Source of the DNA: an uncultured Flavobacteriales bacterium
Lineage (GTDB): Bacteria; Bacteroidota; Bacteroidia; Flavobacteriales; BACL11
Assembly (NCBI GenBank): GCA_905478765.1
Contig: CAJQJY010000006.1
Span: forward strand, 101,479-165,478
Direction: 5' to 3'
Length of the DNA: 64,000 nt
Below, piece after piece: positions 63,855 through 64,000 of the stretch. The notes beneath the pieces are model-generated. The model did not search any database. It was not told the origin of the DNA and was given only the letters and a program-made list of their open reading frames with translations. How positions within the stretch are numbered: position 1 is the first letter of the stretch; the number at the start of each line of letters is the position of its first letter. The translations under genes were made by a program, and so were the position numbers.

Positions 63855-64000
63855 CTATCTAACTAAAATTAATTCTTTAATTTCTTGATGTTTCCAACCT
63901 TCATAATCTTGGTAGTACATTTTGTAAATATATACGCCCATTGGCAATTCATTTCCTGTTGATTGATGCTTACCATCCCATCCATTTTCACAATCTAAAT
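63855..64000 (-). CDS. T9SS type B sorting domain protein, C-terminal end only
   Basis: The minus strand encodes the last 48 codons of a gene that continues beyond the window. The peptide has CENGWDGKHQSTGNELPMGVYIYKM and finally KELILVR, matching the gliding-motility-associated C-terminal domain (CHU_C, type B sorting signal). Such tails occur on large adhesins and cell-surface proteins. The ORF track omits it because it is cut at the edge. Confidence 0.85.
   Translation of the reverse strand, partial: LDCENGWDGKHQSTGNELPMGVYIYKMYYQDYEGWKHQEIKELILVR

Overview
The window is one stretch of a low-GC, gene-dense bacterial chromosome from the phylum Bacteroidota, most likely Flavobacteriales. 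The support for this is a TonB-dependent receptor with a carboxypeptidase-like N-terminus, three secreted proteins with type IX secretion (T9SS)-style C-termini, and Bacteroidota-typical families (DUF3276, DUF1573, DUF5683, DUF4159, WbqC, BshA, 310-residue NusB, UvrD/PD-(D/E)XK AddAB-like pair). There are also -7 boxes of the TAnnTTTG type and familiar gene orders (parA-parB-DUF5683-dapB-lepB, thrS-infC-rpmI-rplT, yajC-DUF1573-nusB). I found no tRNA, rRNA, CRISPR array, insertion sequence or prophage.

1-9.9 kb (minus strand) is the most distinctive region: a sulfur-handling island next to a TonB receptor and a Cys-rich small protein. It holds a CstB-like persulfide dioxygenase/rhodanese protein, a TauE/SafE exporter, two paralogous single-domain rhodaneses, a rhodanese-thioredoxin fusion, a DUF6132 membrane protein, a methyltransferase, and a Crp/Fnr regulator with a Cys-rich sensor segment. 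Two related 16-bp palindromes sit at almost the same distance (57-58 bp) upstream of the two rhodanese genes and look like the regulator's operators. Ornithine aminotransferase lies at the head of the regulator's transcription unit, and a 0.5-kb AT-rich non-coding stretch follows.

9.9-31.7 kb carries housekeeping genes: rlmD, two tiny membrane proteins, Sua5, coaE, bshA (bacillithiol synthesis), a GH3-serine hydrolase fusion, mutL, two tandem rhomboid proteases, an EEP-family hydrolase, rsmE, DUF4159, YbbR-like, yajC, DUF1573, nusB, a leucine-dehydrogenase-type enzyme, an ABC exporter, DUF3276 and parAB. 31.7-43 kb continues with dapB, lepB, WbqC, an acyl-CoA carboxylase subunit, the translation cluster thrS-infC-rpmI-rplT (infC lacks any conventional start and probably begins with ATC), a YqeY protein, a TPR lipoprotein, recA and nth.

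43-64 kb holds an ECF sigma factor, uvrA, ruvX, a gingipain-like C25 protease, an M43 metalloprotease with SprB-like repeats, an AddAB-like recombination nuclease pair, the TrkA/TrkH potassium system, an Asp-box surface protein and the end of a T9SS type B protein. Two of the surface proteins share a short, atypical C-terminal motif. Four convergent gene pairs abut or overlap at their stop codons, which shows how tightly packed the chromosome is.
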